NCBI GenBank assembly: GCA_037447655.1
Contig: JBBHKE010001546.1
Coordinates: 64,001-74,617, forward strand
Source of the DNA: Zygnema cylindricum
Lineage: Eukaryota > Streptophyta > Zygnematophyceae > Zygnematales > Zygnemataceae
Length of the DNA: 10,617 nucleotides
Direction of reading: 5' to 3'
The notes below the pieces were generated by a model that searched no databases, had not been told where the DNA came from, and worked only from the letters and a program-made list of their open reading frames with translations. Both the position numbers and the translations under genes were made by a program. Below, piece by piece: positions 1-7,379 of this stretch; position 1 is the stretch's first letter; each line of letters opens with the position of its first letter.

Positions 1-638
1 GATGGACATTAAGGTAGTATTGGTTCATTTTTTTTCTACTCATTTTAGCCATCTGAACTTTAACATTTTTAATTTTATTTATTCTTGTAACTCTACCTAG
101 TTTATTATTGAACAAGTTTCTCAACAACTGTTTAAGAAAACGTAATACTTGATTCAAATTCCAATCCAAGAGATCCCTCATTCGAAGCCCAAAATTTTAA
201 ATTCTTTCCATACATTTTTTGTCGCACGTATCGTATAATGAACGTGTGTTTTATATGTATATCAAAAAAACCATAGCAATGTTTAGGACAAGATCCTCCC
301 ATGTCGTGTTTTTATTGTTACATGAGTACTTCAACACTGAATGGAATCAATTTACCCGACTTTGAAAGAAGTTCAAGCCATTCACGTACGGGGGATATCG
401 GGTTTGAAAAAAAAAACCCTTTGTAACTTTTGACCAAATAATTCTCTATGATCACCAAATAATTTGTTTGGTGGTTAAGATAGCCACTTTTAGCACAATG
501 TTTTTTAAAGTTTTTTCTGAAACATGTAAGATAGATAATATTGACAAAAGCAATGTAGTAATAATAATTAAAATACCTTCTCAAAATAGTATATACACTA
601 ATAACCACTTATCCAAAAACTTAAAAAAAGAAGAAGGT
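1..638. other. AT-rich stretch without a supported gene
   Basis: No coding region can be supported here. The longest minus-strand open frame (318-608) is mostly low-complexity K/N/Y/F-rich translation of AT-rich DNA. Its last 25 or so residues, encoded at about 318-391 and ending PFSVEVLM before a TAA, have a more protein-like composition (PVREWLELLSKSGKL), but I recognise no family and no convincing splice acceptor stands just upstream of them. An AATAAA word follows the stop directly on that strand. The rest is poly-A/T-rich DNA without clear repeats. Confidence 0.5.
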
Positions 639-668
639 TACACCGTGAATCGTGATTAGCGTTAAGAA
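639..668 (+). repeat. Solo MITE arm (TACACCGTG terminal repeat)
   Basis: The sequence starts TACACCGTGAATCG and continues into an ATTAGCGTTAA word. This matches the left end of the hairpin MITE at 4155-4376, which starts with the same 14 bases. No matching inverted partner is visible within the next several hundred bases, so this is probably a broken copy or an element whose other end has decayed. Confidence 0.5.
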
Positions 669-1198
669 ATAATTGTGTAAAATAACAATGTGTTATTAAC
701 TATAATTTGGGTTTTTTCGTTCTCTCAAAAAGAAATTCCACTCTAATTTATCAATAACTATAATTTGGGTTTCTTTCCGTAATAATTATCCGCGCTGAAT
801 ATCTCTACACTAAATAAGGTAAACGTACAGAATCTTACCTAACATACATTTTTGCGTCAATATGACGATTGCACTAGGTGGTTGTGAAAACGCAATTAGA
901 TGATAACGCGATTACGTGGATTTTTTTAGTGCACTTTCACGTGCGCGCGCGATTACATTAAACCATTATTTGTACTTTTTTACTTAATAAAGTACAATTT
1001 TGCATTGTTATACACCAACCGTACACCACACTATCTAAAACGACACTATATTAGAGTTGTTAACACTAATTCAAATGTATCTTAAATAATGTAGAAAAAC
1101 ATTTAGAGTAAATTATTTTGTTTTGGGTTCGAGGCTTAAAATTTGGGGTGCCGAATTAGCGTTATTAGCGCTAATTACCATTCACAGTGTATTTCAAC
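669..1198. other. Intergenic stretch, short direct repeats, no gene
   Basis: No coding region is supported. The piece holds two near-identical words (see 695-780), alternating GC-rich words around 935-952 (CACGTGCGCGCGCG) and several small palindromes made of TTAG/CTAA and GTTAAC words around 1050-1075 and 1155-1175. These resemble the inner part of the MITE terminal repeats elsewhere in the window, so this could be eroded MITE debris. Confidence 0.4.
695..780 (+). repeat. Pair of 26-28 bp direct repeats
   Basis: A word containing AACTATAATTTGGGTTT occurs at 695-720 and again at 753-780. Both copies run into a T-rich tail ending CCGT or TCGT, at a spacing of about 58 bp. It is probably a decayed tandem duplication; I see no functional cue. 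Confidence 0.6.
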
Positions 1199-1392
1199 TA
1201 GTGTTGTGTATCGATATAAAATTTATCGCGATAACACCGATACCGATAGTTATCTGTTATCGAGCAGTTAGAGGTCCCGATATATCGGTCACAAACCAAC
1301 AAATTCCATATCAGCGATAAATTTTAAAGAGTATAATATGCATACAATAGTACTATATAGCATACTGTATTATATTATTGACTATATATAGC

Positions 1393-1404
1393 GTGGCATG
1401 CCAC
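1393..1404. repeat. Perfect 12-bp palindrome
   Basis: GTGGCATGCCAC is a perfect palindrome, set between TATATA-type words. It may be a cruciform or protein site inside the transposon interior, or chance. Confidence 0.35.
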
Positions 1405-1800
1405 ATATAATGAATCTGTTCAGTATCTGTTTAACTAAAATTTATTACGGACAGCGCAGCACATAAATGTCAACAAATTTAAAACAATACTTTATAGTTC
1501 TATAACTATAGTACCGAAACAAAATATTTAAATTACATTGTAACTTAAAAAAAAAAACTTTTTCGAAAAGCACACGCACAGACGAACAGAGCAGACGAAC
1601 ACATCTGTCAGACTGTCGCCATTTTTTACTGCAACCTACTGCCACCATATTTTGAAAATTCATGGGAACTTATTTAAATGGAAATTTAATGCATTGACAA
1701 TGTAGAAATTGGATTTTGAGAAATTTGACATTGGTGACTTTTGGAAATTGGGATTTGATAAGTTAAAACTTTTACAATTATCAAATTTTGAATTCGAAAT

Positions 1801-3073
1801 TTAGCGTTGAAATATAGTGTCGGATTTTTGCGGTAAATTCCAGTGCTAGAATTCAGTGTGCACTAAATTTCCATAATATTAACTCTTGTGCTAGAATCCC
1901 TACACTAAAATTCATTTTTGAATATGAGTGGTAACTGTCGCTCTAAATTTCATTGCTAAAATGCACCTCCAAACCAGTGCCATACTAAAATACTGTATTG
2001 AGTTTTGGTGGAAAAGTTCAGTGCTGGGTGCTAAGATGAATTTCAGTGCTCAAATTCTGTGCTTAAGTAATAAAGTAATTAATATTTATAAAATTAATGA
2101 AGTATATTAATTAATAAAGTGTTTCATCACTCAAATTAAGGCCTAGAAAACGGTGCGCATTTAATTTTAGAGTTGAAATCAAGTGCTAAGATTCAGTGTC
2201 GAAATTTAGTGCTGTGCAGAAATTCAGTTGTGAAATTCAGTATTGAATTAAAGAAGTTCAGTGCTAAATCTCACGACAAAACGTTAGTGTTAAATTTCAG
2301 TGGTAAAGTAAAGTGCCGAGTGCTAAAATATTGTGCTAAAACTCGGTGCGCAAACATAGTGCTAAATTTCAGTGCTCACATTTAGTGTTGAAACCTTTTT
2401 TGTTTTCAAATTCAGTGTTAAAAGACTTTGCTGCACTAGACTCTAGTGATAAAAGCATCTTCTAAAATTTTGTGCTGAAATCTATTGCTGCACTGAAGTT
2501 TAGGATTGAAGATTATAAAGTTTGGTGCTGGAATTCAGAGTTGAATTACAGTGCTAAATTTTAGTACTAAAATCCAGTTCTGCACTGAATTTAAATGCTG
2601 ATGTCCAGTGCTAAAATGTAGTGCGCAAATTCAGTGGTACACTAAAATACAGTGCTAAATTCTAGAGGGTAAACCTATCGCTGCAATATTGTGCTGCACT
2701 AAAATTTAGTGTTGAGCCGAATTTCAGTGTTGAAATTCAGTGTTTACATTTACTGCTGCAAAAACGTATTAAATTTCAAGTTTAGTGCGGGAATAAAATT
2801 CAGTGTCGGAATCCATTGTGAGTGCACGATCCATTGCTACATTGAAATTCGTTACTAAATTATGGTGATAAAATTCATTGCTTTAAAATATGATATCGCA
2901 CTAAATATAATGCTTTAAATCCTGCTTAAATTCAGTGTTGCATTGAATTTATTTTTTAAGATTTAGTGCTATAATTTATGCCAAATTATAATGCTTAATT
3001 TATGTTCTCAAATCCAATGCTCAAATTTTGTGCTGAATTGAATCATAGGGCTGAAATCCTGTTTTAATATCAG
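1801..3073. repeat. Degenerate satellite-like array inside the hAT-like element
   Basis: For about 1.27 kb the sequence repeats variations on AATTCAGTGCTAAA and AATTCAGTGCTGCACTAAA, dozens of times at an uneven spacing of roughly 14-30 bp. Units are mutated and differ in length, so the array is old or was built by repeated slippage. Short open frames inside it (1928-2110 and 2173-2385) just translate the repeat and are not counted as genes. The array lies wholly between the ends of the surrounding transposon, so it was either captured by the element or grew inside it. Confidence 0.8.
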
Positions 3074-3344
3074 TCCAAATTTCATCTTATGTATTTATTT
3101 TGCCCGACCTTATTGCGGATCGTTTCTACAATGGACTGAAAATGCATTAAAAGAAAAAACCAATGTAGACAAAAAATGGAAGTGATATGAGGGAGTAACT
3201 AACCTTGCAAAAAAAAAATAACAGTCAAAAGGACATTCTGGACGGGTATGGGAGGGTGTAAAACCAAGTAAAACCCCCTTAAATTAGGAATAATGAAAGA
3301 AAAATCGCGATTTTTTATCGAAATCGGGGGGAAGGGGGTCCGCG

Positions 3345-3584
3345 GCGCGTCCGGGGAATAACACGTACAGTTGAGTGTACTGGCTGTACATTTACTTGTA
3401 ATTTTCGTACAGATATCGCCAATAGTTATCGATATTGGTGTTATCGCCAATAATAACCAATAGATATCGGTTATTTATTGGCGATAACACCGATAGCGAT
3501 ATATCGTACCAGTATATCGATTATCGGCTACCCGAAAAAGGCCCATATTGGTTGTCGACAAATCCTTACCGATACAAAACACTA
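3345..3584 (-). repeat. Conserved hAT subterminal block with hairpin
   Basis: Read on the minus strand, this block matches 4673 to about 4920 over nearly its whole length. It is rich in GATA/TATCG words next to the end and in GTAC words further in. It contains an imperfect hairpin at 3433-3495 with arms of about 31 bp, the counterpart of the perfect palindrome at 4771-4817. In the hAT superfamily, short subterminal repeats commonly serve as transposase binding sites; that role here is inferred. Confidence 0.75.
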
Positions 3585-3592
3585 ATTTTAAC

Positions 3593-3793
3593 CTTCGGAA
3601 AAGGTTTATACTGGGTCAAAAAAGTCCGTTGGATCTAACATAAGTTACCCACGCTTGACTGAACTACAGTAGCGGATCGTGACATAGTGGCCGTCTAACA
3701 AACACTGTTATTTTTGTACCAACCACACTACAGTAATGCACCACCGTCGATTTGTACATCATGTACACCGGAAGGTAAATTCGTTTTCTTTAG
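3593..3793. other. Short spacer without recognisable features
   Basis: Between the hAT-like element and the next inverted-repeat unit I see no coding signal. The only repeat noticed is the short word ACTACAGTA at about 3664 and 3728. Confidence 0.4.
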
Positions 3794-4140
3794 TTGACTA
3801 CGGCCTGTTAAGCATAGCTCAAAAGTAGGCGTTTTTATGGTAGGTCTTTGGTCGGCGCCTTTATCGTAAGTTGTGTTATGGGCTTTTCATGTGATCTTAT
3901 TAGATCGCCACTTTGATCGGAGACCGTCCAATCGTCCAAATCTGACGGTGTGAATAATTTTTTTTGGTCCGAATGTTTAAATCGGTCAATTTTTTGGTCC
4001 GAATGTTTTAATTGGTCAGAAATTCAGAATAGGCCCGAATACAATATGGATCTTAAGGTCATATTGTATGTTTTGCATACAATAGGCATATTGTATGGGC
4101 ATACTTTCACCTACTTTTGAACTATGCGTTAAGCCGTCAA
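3794..4140. mobile_element. Candidate MITE with imperfect inverted ends
   Basis: The left arm at 3794-3829 starts TTGACTACGGCCTGTTAAGC. The right arm at 4110-4140, read in reverse complement, starts TTGACGGCTTAACGCATAG, and both arms run into CAAAAGTAGG. With a few small gaps the arms match over about 31-36 bp. No clear target duplication is visible because the right flank is a poly-A run. A related fragment of the end (GTTGACGACGGGCC and GGCCGTCAGAAAAATG) recurs at about 4405-4440. No protein is encoded. Short size and inverted ends fit a non-autonomous element, but the family is unknown. Confidence 0.5.
3956..4018 (+). repeat. Two tandem copies of a 31-bp word
   Basis: AATTTTTTTTGGTCCGAATG followed by TTTAAATCGGTC is repeated at once as AATTTTTTGGTCCGAATG followed by TTTTAATTGGTC. 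The repeat sits in the interior of the inverted-repeat unit at 3794-4140. Confidence 0.7.
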
Positions 4141-4154
4141 AAAAATGGGTACGG

Positions 4155-4376
4155 TACACCGTGAATCGCTATGAGGGTTATTGTTTTTTTCGTCTCCTAG
4201 AACATCTTTTCTCCGTACACACATGTCAGATTATGGATCTGACGGCTGCGATTGAGAGGTAAGATTATCAGCTTCCGATTGGCGGTCTCAAATTAAAAAG
4301 CGAACAGATGTGTACGGAGAAAAGTTGTTTAAGCTGGTGAAAAAATTATTAACACTAATAGCGATACACGGTGTAT
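4155..4376. mobile_element. 222-bp hairpin MITE flanked by TA
   Basis: The left end starts TACACCGTGAATCGCTAT and the right end, in reverse complement, starts TACACCGTGTATCGCTAT. The match continues with few gaps for about 75 bp per arm and includes the strongly conserved word TTTTCTCCGTACACA near 4208-4222, with its partner near 4309-4326. The two arms leave a central segment of about 75 bp. If TA is the target duplication, the element proper begins CACCGTG. TA duplications are the Tc1/mariner hallmark, so a mariner-type MITE is the working guess. Related elements occur in intron 2 of the gene downstream. Confidence 0.75.
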
Positions 4377-4559
4377 CATGTCACTTACAGCCTTCGTTCT
4401 GCCAAGTTGACGACGGGCCTTTTAGGCCGTCAGAAAAATGTGACGGCTTGTAATTGCTGGAACAATGGCCGTTAACAGTCAGTTGAGAGTACATAAATCG
4501 AGCGGGAAAAACTGATCGAGATTGTCCGCAGTTTTGCATTTGTTAGCAAGTCAGAAGAA
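4377..4559. other. Spacer with a fragment of an inverted-repeat end
   Basis: The stretch includes the GGCCGTCAGAAAAATG fragment that resembles the right end of the unit at 3794-4140. No coding signal is seen. The ATG-started frame at 4522-4737 runs across a transposon boundary and is not a gene. Confidence 0.4.
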
Positions 4560-4616
4560 GTCAAAATTTCGTACAATTGTCAAAAGTTCGTACAAAGTCA
4601 GAAGTTCGTGCGAAAG
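4560..4616 (+). repeat. Three imperfect 18-bp repeats upstream of the tsaD-like gene
   Basis: The units are GTCAAAATTTCGTACAATT, GTCAAAAGTTCGTACAAA and GTCAGAAGTTCGTGCGAAA. A fourth, at 5571-5590, starts GTCAGAAGTTCGTAC in the downstream copy of the duplicated block. They could be regulator binding sites, since they lie at the distal edge of the presumed promoter, but only the repetition itself is seen. Confidence 0.55.
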
Positions 4617-4770
4617 AAAAACTGTACGATTGTATTGTGACAGTGTAACCTTTGCAAGTTATTTGAAATTTGTAGTGTTGTGTATCGGTAAGGATTTTCC
4701 GATAACCGATATGGGCCATTTTTCGGGGACCCGATAATCGATATATTGGTACAATATATCGCTATCGGTC

Positions 4771-4817
4771 TTATCGCCGATAAGTAGCCGATAATATCGG
4801 CTACTTATCGGCGATAA
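4771..4817. repeat. Perfect 23-bp-arm palindrome in the hAT subterminal region
   Basis: Two perfectly complementary 23-base arms (4771-4793 and 4795-4817), separated by a single A, are built from TTATCGCCGATAA and GTAGCCGATA words. The related element has an imperfect version at 3433-3495. Such a structure could extrude as a cruciform or bind a dimeric protein. Since it is intact in the younger copy and decayed in the older one, it may matter for transposition. Confidence 0.85.
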
Positions 4818-5043
4818 TGCCGATAACGATAACTATCGGCGACAACTGTACGAACCGTACAGATAAATGTACGGCATGTACACTCATATGTACGTCTTAT
4901 TCCCCCGACAGTAGCCGGCATTATATATGTACAGCTTTAGTACGGCTCCAGTTAAAGCGATGTACCTTCCACATCCGACGCCGTGGCTTTGTCCCTTTCT
5001 TTTTTGAGATCCACTACAAACCTGCCACGTGTCAATCCGTCGA

Positions 5044-5070
5044 CTTTTTTGGCAAAAGCCGCCAAAAAAG
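5044..5070. repeat. Hairpin with 10-bp perfect stem
   Basis: CTTTTTTGGC and GCCAAAAAAG pair perfectly around a 7-base loop inside the hAT-like element. It resembles a bacterial terminator in form, but in this eukaryotic transposon no such role is implied. Confidence 0.6.
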
Positions 5071-5557
5071 CCATTCTGAGATGTCGGCGCTCACGCGACC
5101 GTCCGCTCTTATTTTATCATTGAATGTCGTCCGTTCGATTCTAGCCGCACGCATAATGTTATTCTGCATCCGTTGTACTTTGAGTCCGCCGTCTTTTTAC
5201 CGTTTCATGATAATCAGTTTATCGGTACAATTCCGTACATTCCCGTCAAATTTATGTACAGTTAACTGCCCAAAAAGTACTACAAAGTGCAACGTATTTT
5301 TTCGTCAAATTCCGTACATTTCCCGTAAAAAGCCGTACATTTCACGTAAATTACCGTTCAGTTTACCGGACAGAAAGCATTCCGGACAGAAAGTACAGAA
5401 AGTACAAATATATCGGGACCGCTGACCGTTCGATAACGATAACTATCGGTATCGGTGTTATCGCGATAAGTTTTTTACCGATACACAACACTAGAAATTT
5501 GTTACTAAAATTCAAAACTTTGTTTTCTCCTTCCTTTGCACAAAAGTTTCCTTCCGG

Positions 5558-5717
5558 AAGTTCGTACACAGTCAGAAGTTCGTACTGAAGAAAAAACTGT
5601 GCGATTGTATTGTGATAGTGTAAGCGCTTGGAAAGTTATATTTAAAATCTGTTACAACAATTCCAAACTTTTTTTTCTCCTTACCTTTGCAGAAAAGTTT
5701 CCTTCCTGTTTCTGACC
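5558..5717 (+). promoter_or_regulatory. Likely promoter and 5' leader of the tsaD-like gene
   Basis: This is the intact downstream copy of the duplicated block and it runs to 9 bases before the start codon. The strongest conservation between the two copies is the word CCTTTGCANAAAAGTTTCCT (5536-5553 region and 5683-5704). A TATATTTAAAAT word lies at about 5637-5648. An alternative reading is a short 5' leader intron, with a GTAAGC donor at 5620 and a pyrimidine-rich CCTTTGCAG acceptor at 5692. In-frame stop TAA at 5643-5645 lies upstream of the chosen ATG. The regulatory role is inferred from position and repeat conservation only. Confidence 0.45.
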
Positions 5718-6233
5718 ATGCTGAACCCTGTCCTAAAGCCGAACCCTAATTTTCTCAACCCTAATTTTTTCAGTGACTTATTTAGTAACTTAAAAAATGT
5801 AAAACTTGTGAAGCATGCGAAGTACCTCAACCATGTGAAAATCAACTTTAGGAGTAGGGAGGTTCCTCTTCAGACGGTTAAAGCTGTTAAAAACAGTTGC
5901 ATTGTCACTAATACAAATGTTAAGCGAATAGGACAAGGAATAGGACAAGGAAAAGGACAAGGAAAAGGACAAGGAAAGGGACAAGGAAGAGGATATTACT
6001 CAACAAGTACAGATTTGTCTTTTTCGCCTCTCTCTGTAACACATGGATCTCGTGTTTTTTGTACGGATTGCGGTTTTTTAACTGGAAGTAAAGAAGAAAG
6101 GTTTCAATGGGAGAGGAGGAGAGGTGGCCATGGATTCTGTAAAGCTTCTGAAGATTACGAGGGGACCAGTGAGAGAGAGCCATGTGTCATTCTTGGAATA
6201 GAGACAAGCTGTGACGACACCGGAGCGGCAGTG
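5718..6233 (+). CDS. Exon 1: organellar leader and start of the TsaD domain
   Basis: The exon has 172 codons and ends at phase 0 before GTAAGA. ATG 5718 is the first in-frame ATG after the stop at 5643-5645. The leader is rich in N, K, R, S and T with few acidic residues through residue 92, as organelle targeting peptides are. It carries a GQGK repeat at residues 72-92. RGYYSTS at 91-97 resembles a matrix-peptidase R-3 type site. Residues 98-156 have no recognised domain and include a lone CTDC pair near 117. A mitochondrial or plastid destination is inferred, and dual targeting cannot be excluded. The end of the exon encodes VILGIETSCDDTGAAV, the nucleotide-binding N-terminal strand-turn of the family. 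Confidence 0.9.
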
Positions 6234-7332
6234 GTAAGATAAAATAAAATGACATTCGTCTTTTTTTAGGTTTTAAAAAGTATAATGTAAAATATGTAAA
6301 ATTTGAAATATATCATTCGACTTATAGGGTTTTACAAGGGCTTTTTAGGGTGTTTTAGGGCTTTATAGGGTTACTTAGGGTTTTGTTTTTTGGAGTAGAG
6401 ACAAATGTGACGACATAAGGGTGGAAATGGTACGATGAAGTAAAACATACATTATATAAAATACATATTGTATAAAATATATCATTTGACTTTTTTAAGG
6501 GCTTTTTCTAGGACTTTTTAGGGTTTCTTAGGGTTTTTACCAAATAGCGTACAGATATCAAAGTAAACAAGTATAAATAGCAAAATGAAAAGCAAAACGT
6601 ACAAAAAAAACAAAAATTTAAGTGTTCAAGTAGGGAAAATTATAAAGCAGTATGTATAGAGACTATAAAAATTATGGAAAATATTGCCATATTTTGGAAA
6701 TCCCATATTATAGATATTGTGTGATAGCTTTTCAAACATGTTGGATTTTTTTTTTTTTTGTTTGTATCCGAATGGATGGAAAATAATCAATGTACAAAAC
6801 TTTTTTTAAATCCACATGAAAATTACAACATATTGTACGGTGGTTCTAACCCCTTTAGTGAATTGAATTTCCTTTTATTTTTGAACACAACTTCCCTTTC
6901 CTCTCCTTTTTTCCCCACTCCCTTTTCCTTCTGCTTCTCCTCTTCCCCTCCCCTCACTGGCTCTCTCTCTCTATCCCAACCCCCTGTACCTCTCCCCTAT
7001 CCTCCCTCTCTCTTGACCTATCGCCCTTGCCCCCGCGCCCTCTCTCTTTCCCTCTCCCTCCCCTTCTCCCTTTCCTCTCCCTCTCCCTCTCACTTTCACT
7101 CGCAAGAAGATTTGTAAGATATTAAGAATAACTTTACTAAAGACTATAGAAGTATTTCTTTCTAAACATTTATTTAACTCACTACCACCTCTATTCTGTG
7201 TTCAACAGGGCAATTCTCATAGGAATTGGCATAGATATCCATACCCTATTTATGAGTTTTCGTACCTTATTTGTAAAAGCGATTCCCCTCTCTCTCTCTC
7301 TCTCCCTCTCTTCCAGAGAGGATTTTGGAAAG

Positions 7333-7379
<47 letters not shown>

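Larger units (their letters stand above)
1199..3584 (-). mobile_element. Non-autonomous hAT-like DNA transposon, older copy
   Basis: The left end starts TAGTGTTGTGTATCG and the right end, read on the other strand, starts TAGTGTTTTGTATCGG, so the terminal inverted repeats match at 16 of 19 positions. The flanks are ATTTCAAC at 1191-1198 and ATTTTAAC at 3585-3592, an 8-bp target duplication with one mismatch. Eight-base duplications with ends of the TAGNGTTG kind are typical of the hAT superfamily. About 90 bp at the left end and about 240 bp at the right end match the opposite ends of the element at 4673-5493, so this copy lies inverted relative to that one. The interior is unrelated to that element and consists of AT-rich DNA (1321-1800) and a satellite-like array. 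No transposase is encoded, so mobilisation would need an enzyme supplied from elsewhere. The mismatches in the ends and target duplication suggest an older insertion. Confidence 0.85.
4673..5493 (+). mobile_element. 821-bp non-autonomous hAT-like transposon, younger copy
   Basis: Both ends start with the same 19 bases, TAGTGTTGTGTATCGGTAA, in inverted orientation, and the element is flanked by a perfect 8-bp duplication, GAAATTTG (4665-4672 and 5494-5501). Ends and duplication length fit the hAT superfamily. Both ends match those of the element at 1199-3584, in opposite orientation. The interior is dense in TATCGG/CCGATA words near the left end and in GTACA/TGTAC words further in and at the right. 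A 202-codon open frame (4817-5425) spans most of it, but the frame has no transposase features such as a BED zinc finger or an RNase H-like core with a dimerisation region. It reads through palindromic repeats and is probably not a gene. Intact ends imply a fairly recent insertion. Confidence 0.9.
4584..5557 (+). repeat. Upstream copy of a duplicated promoter-proximal block, split by a transposon
   Basis: Positions 4584-4672 joined to 5502-5557 (about 145 bp) match 5558-5708 in order: AAGTTCGTAC, GTCAGAAGTTCGT, GAAAAACTGT, CGATTGTATTGTGA, AGTGTAA, then after the break GTTAC, TTTTCTCCTT and CCTTTGCACAAAAGTTTCCT. The transposon at 4673-5493 lies exactly in this copy, and the downstream copy shows the empty-site arrangement (AAAATCTGTTAC). 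The duplication is therefore seen directly. The insertion most likely came after it, because only one copy carries the element. Confidence 0.85.

Noticed and set aside
468-659. 63-codon plus-strand frame and the N-terminal part of the overlapping minus-strand frame
   Set aside because: Both translate AT-rich DNA with no motif, and the plus frame runs into the solo MITE arm.
2173-2385. Frame with repeated KCR, LCR and VLNFS words
   Set aside because: The repetition comes from the underlying satellite-like DNA array, not from a repeat protein.
1801-3073. CRISPR-like array
   Set aside because: Repeat units vary in sequence and length and there are no regular unique spacers. The setting is a eukaryotic transposon.
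5044-5070. Rho-independent terminator
   Set aside because: The hairpin lies in a eukaryotic transposon with no gene upstream of it on either strand.
5790-6183. Two minus-strand frames opposite exon 1 (5790-5984 and 5920-6183), with LSFSLS or FLVLFLVL repeats
   Set aside because: They are the complement of the 12-bp coding repeat in exon 1, which is supported by homology on the plus strand.
6758-7117. 119-codon S/P/L-rich frame
   Set aside because: It translates the polypyrimidine tract of intron 1 and has no domain.
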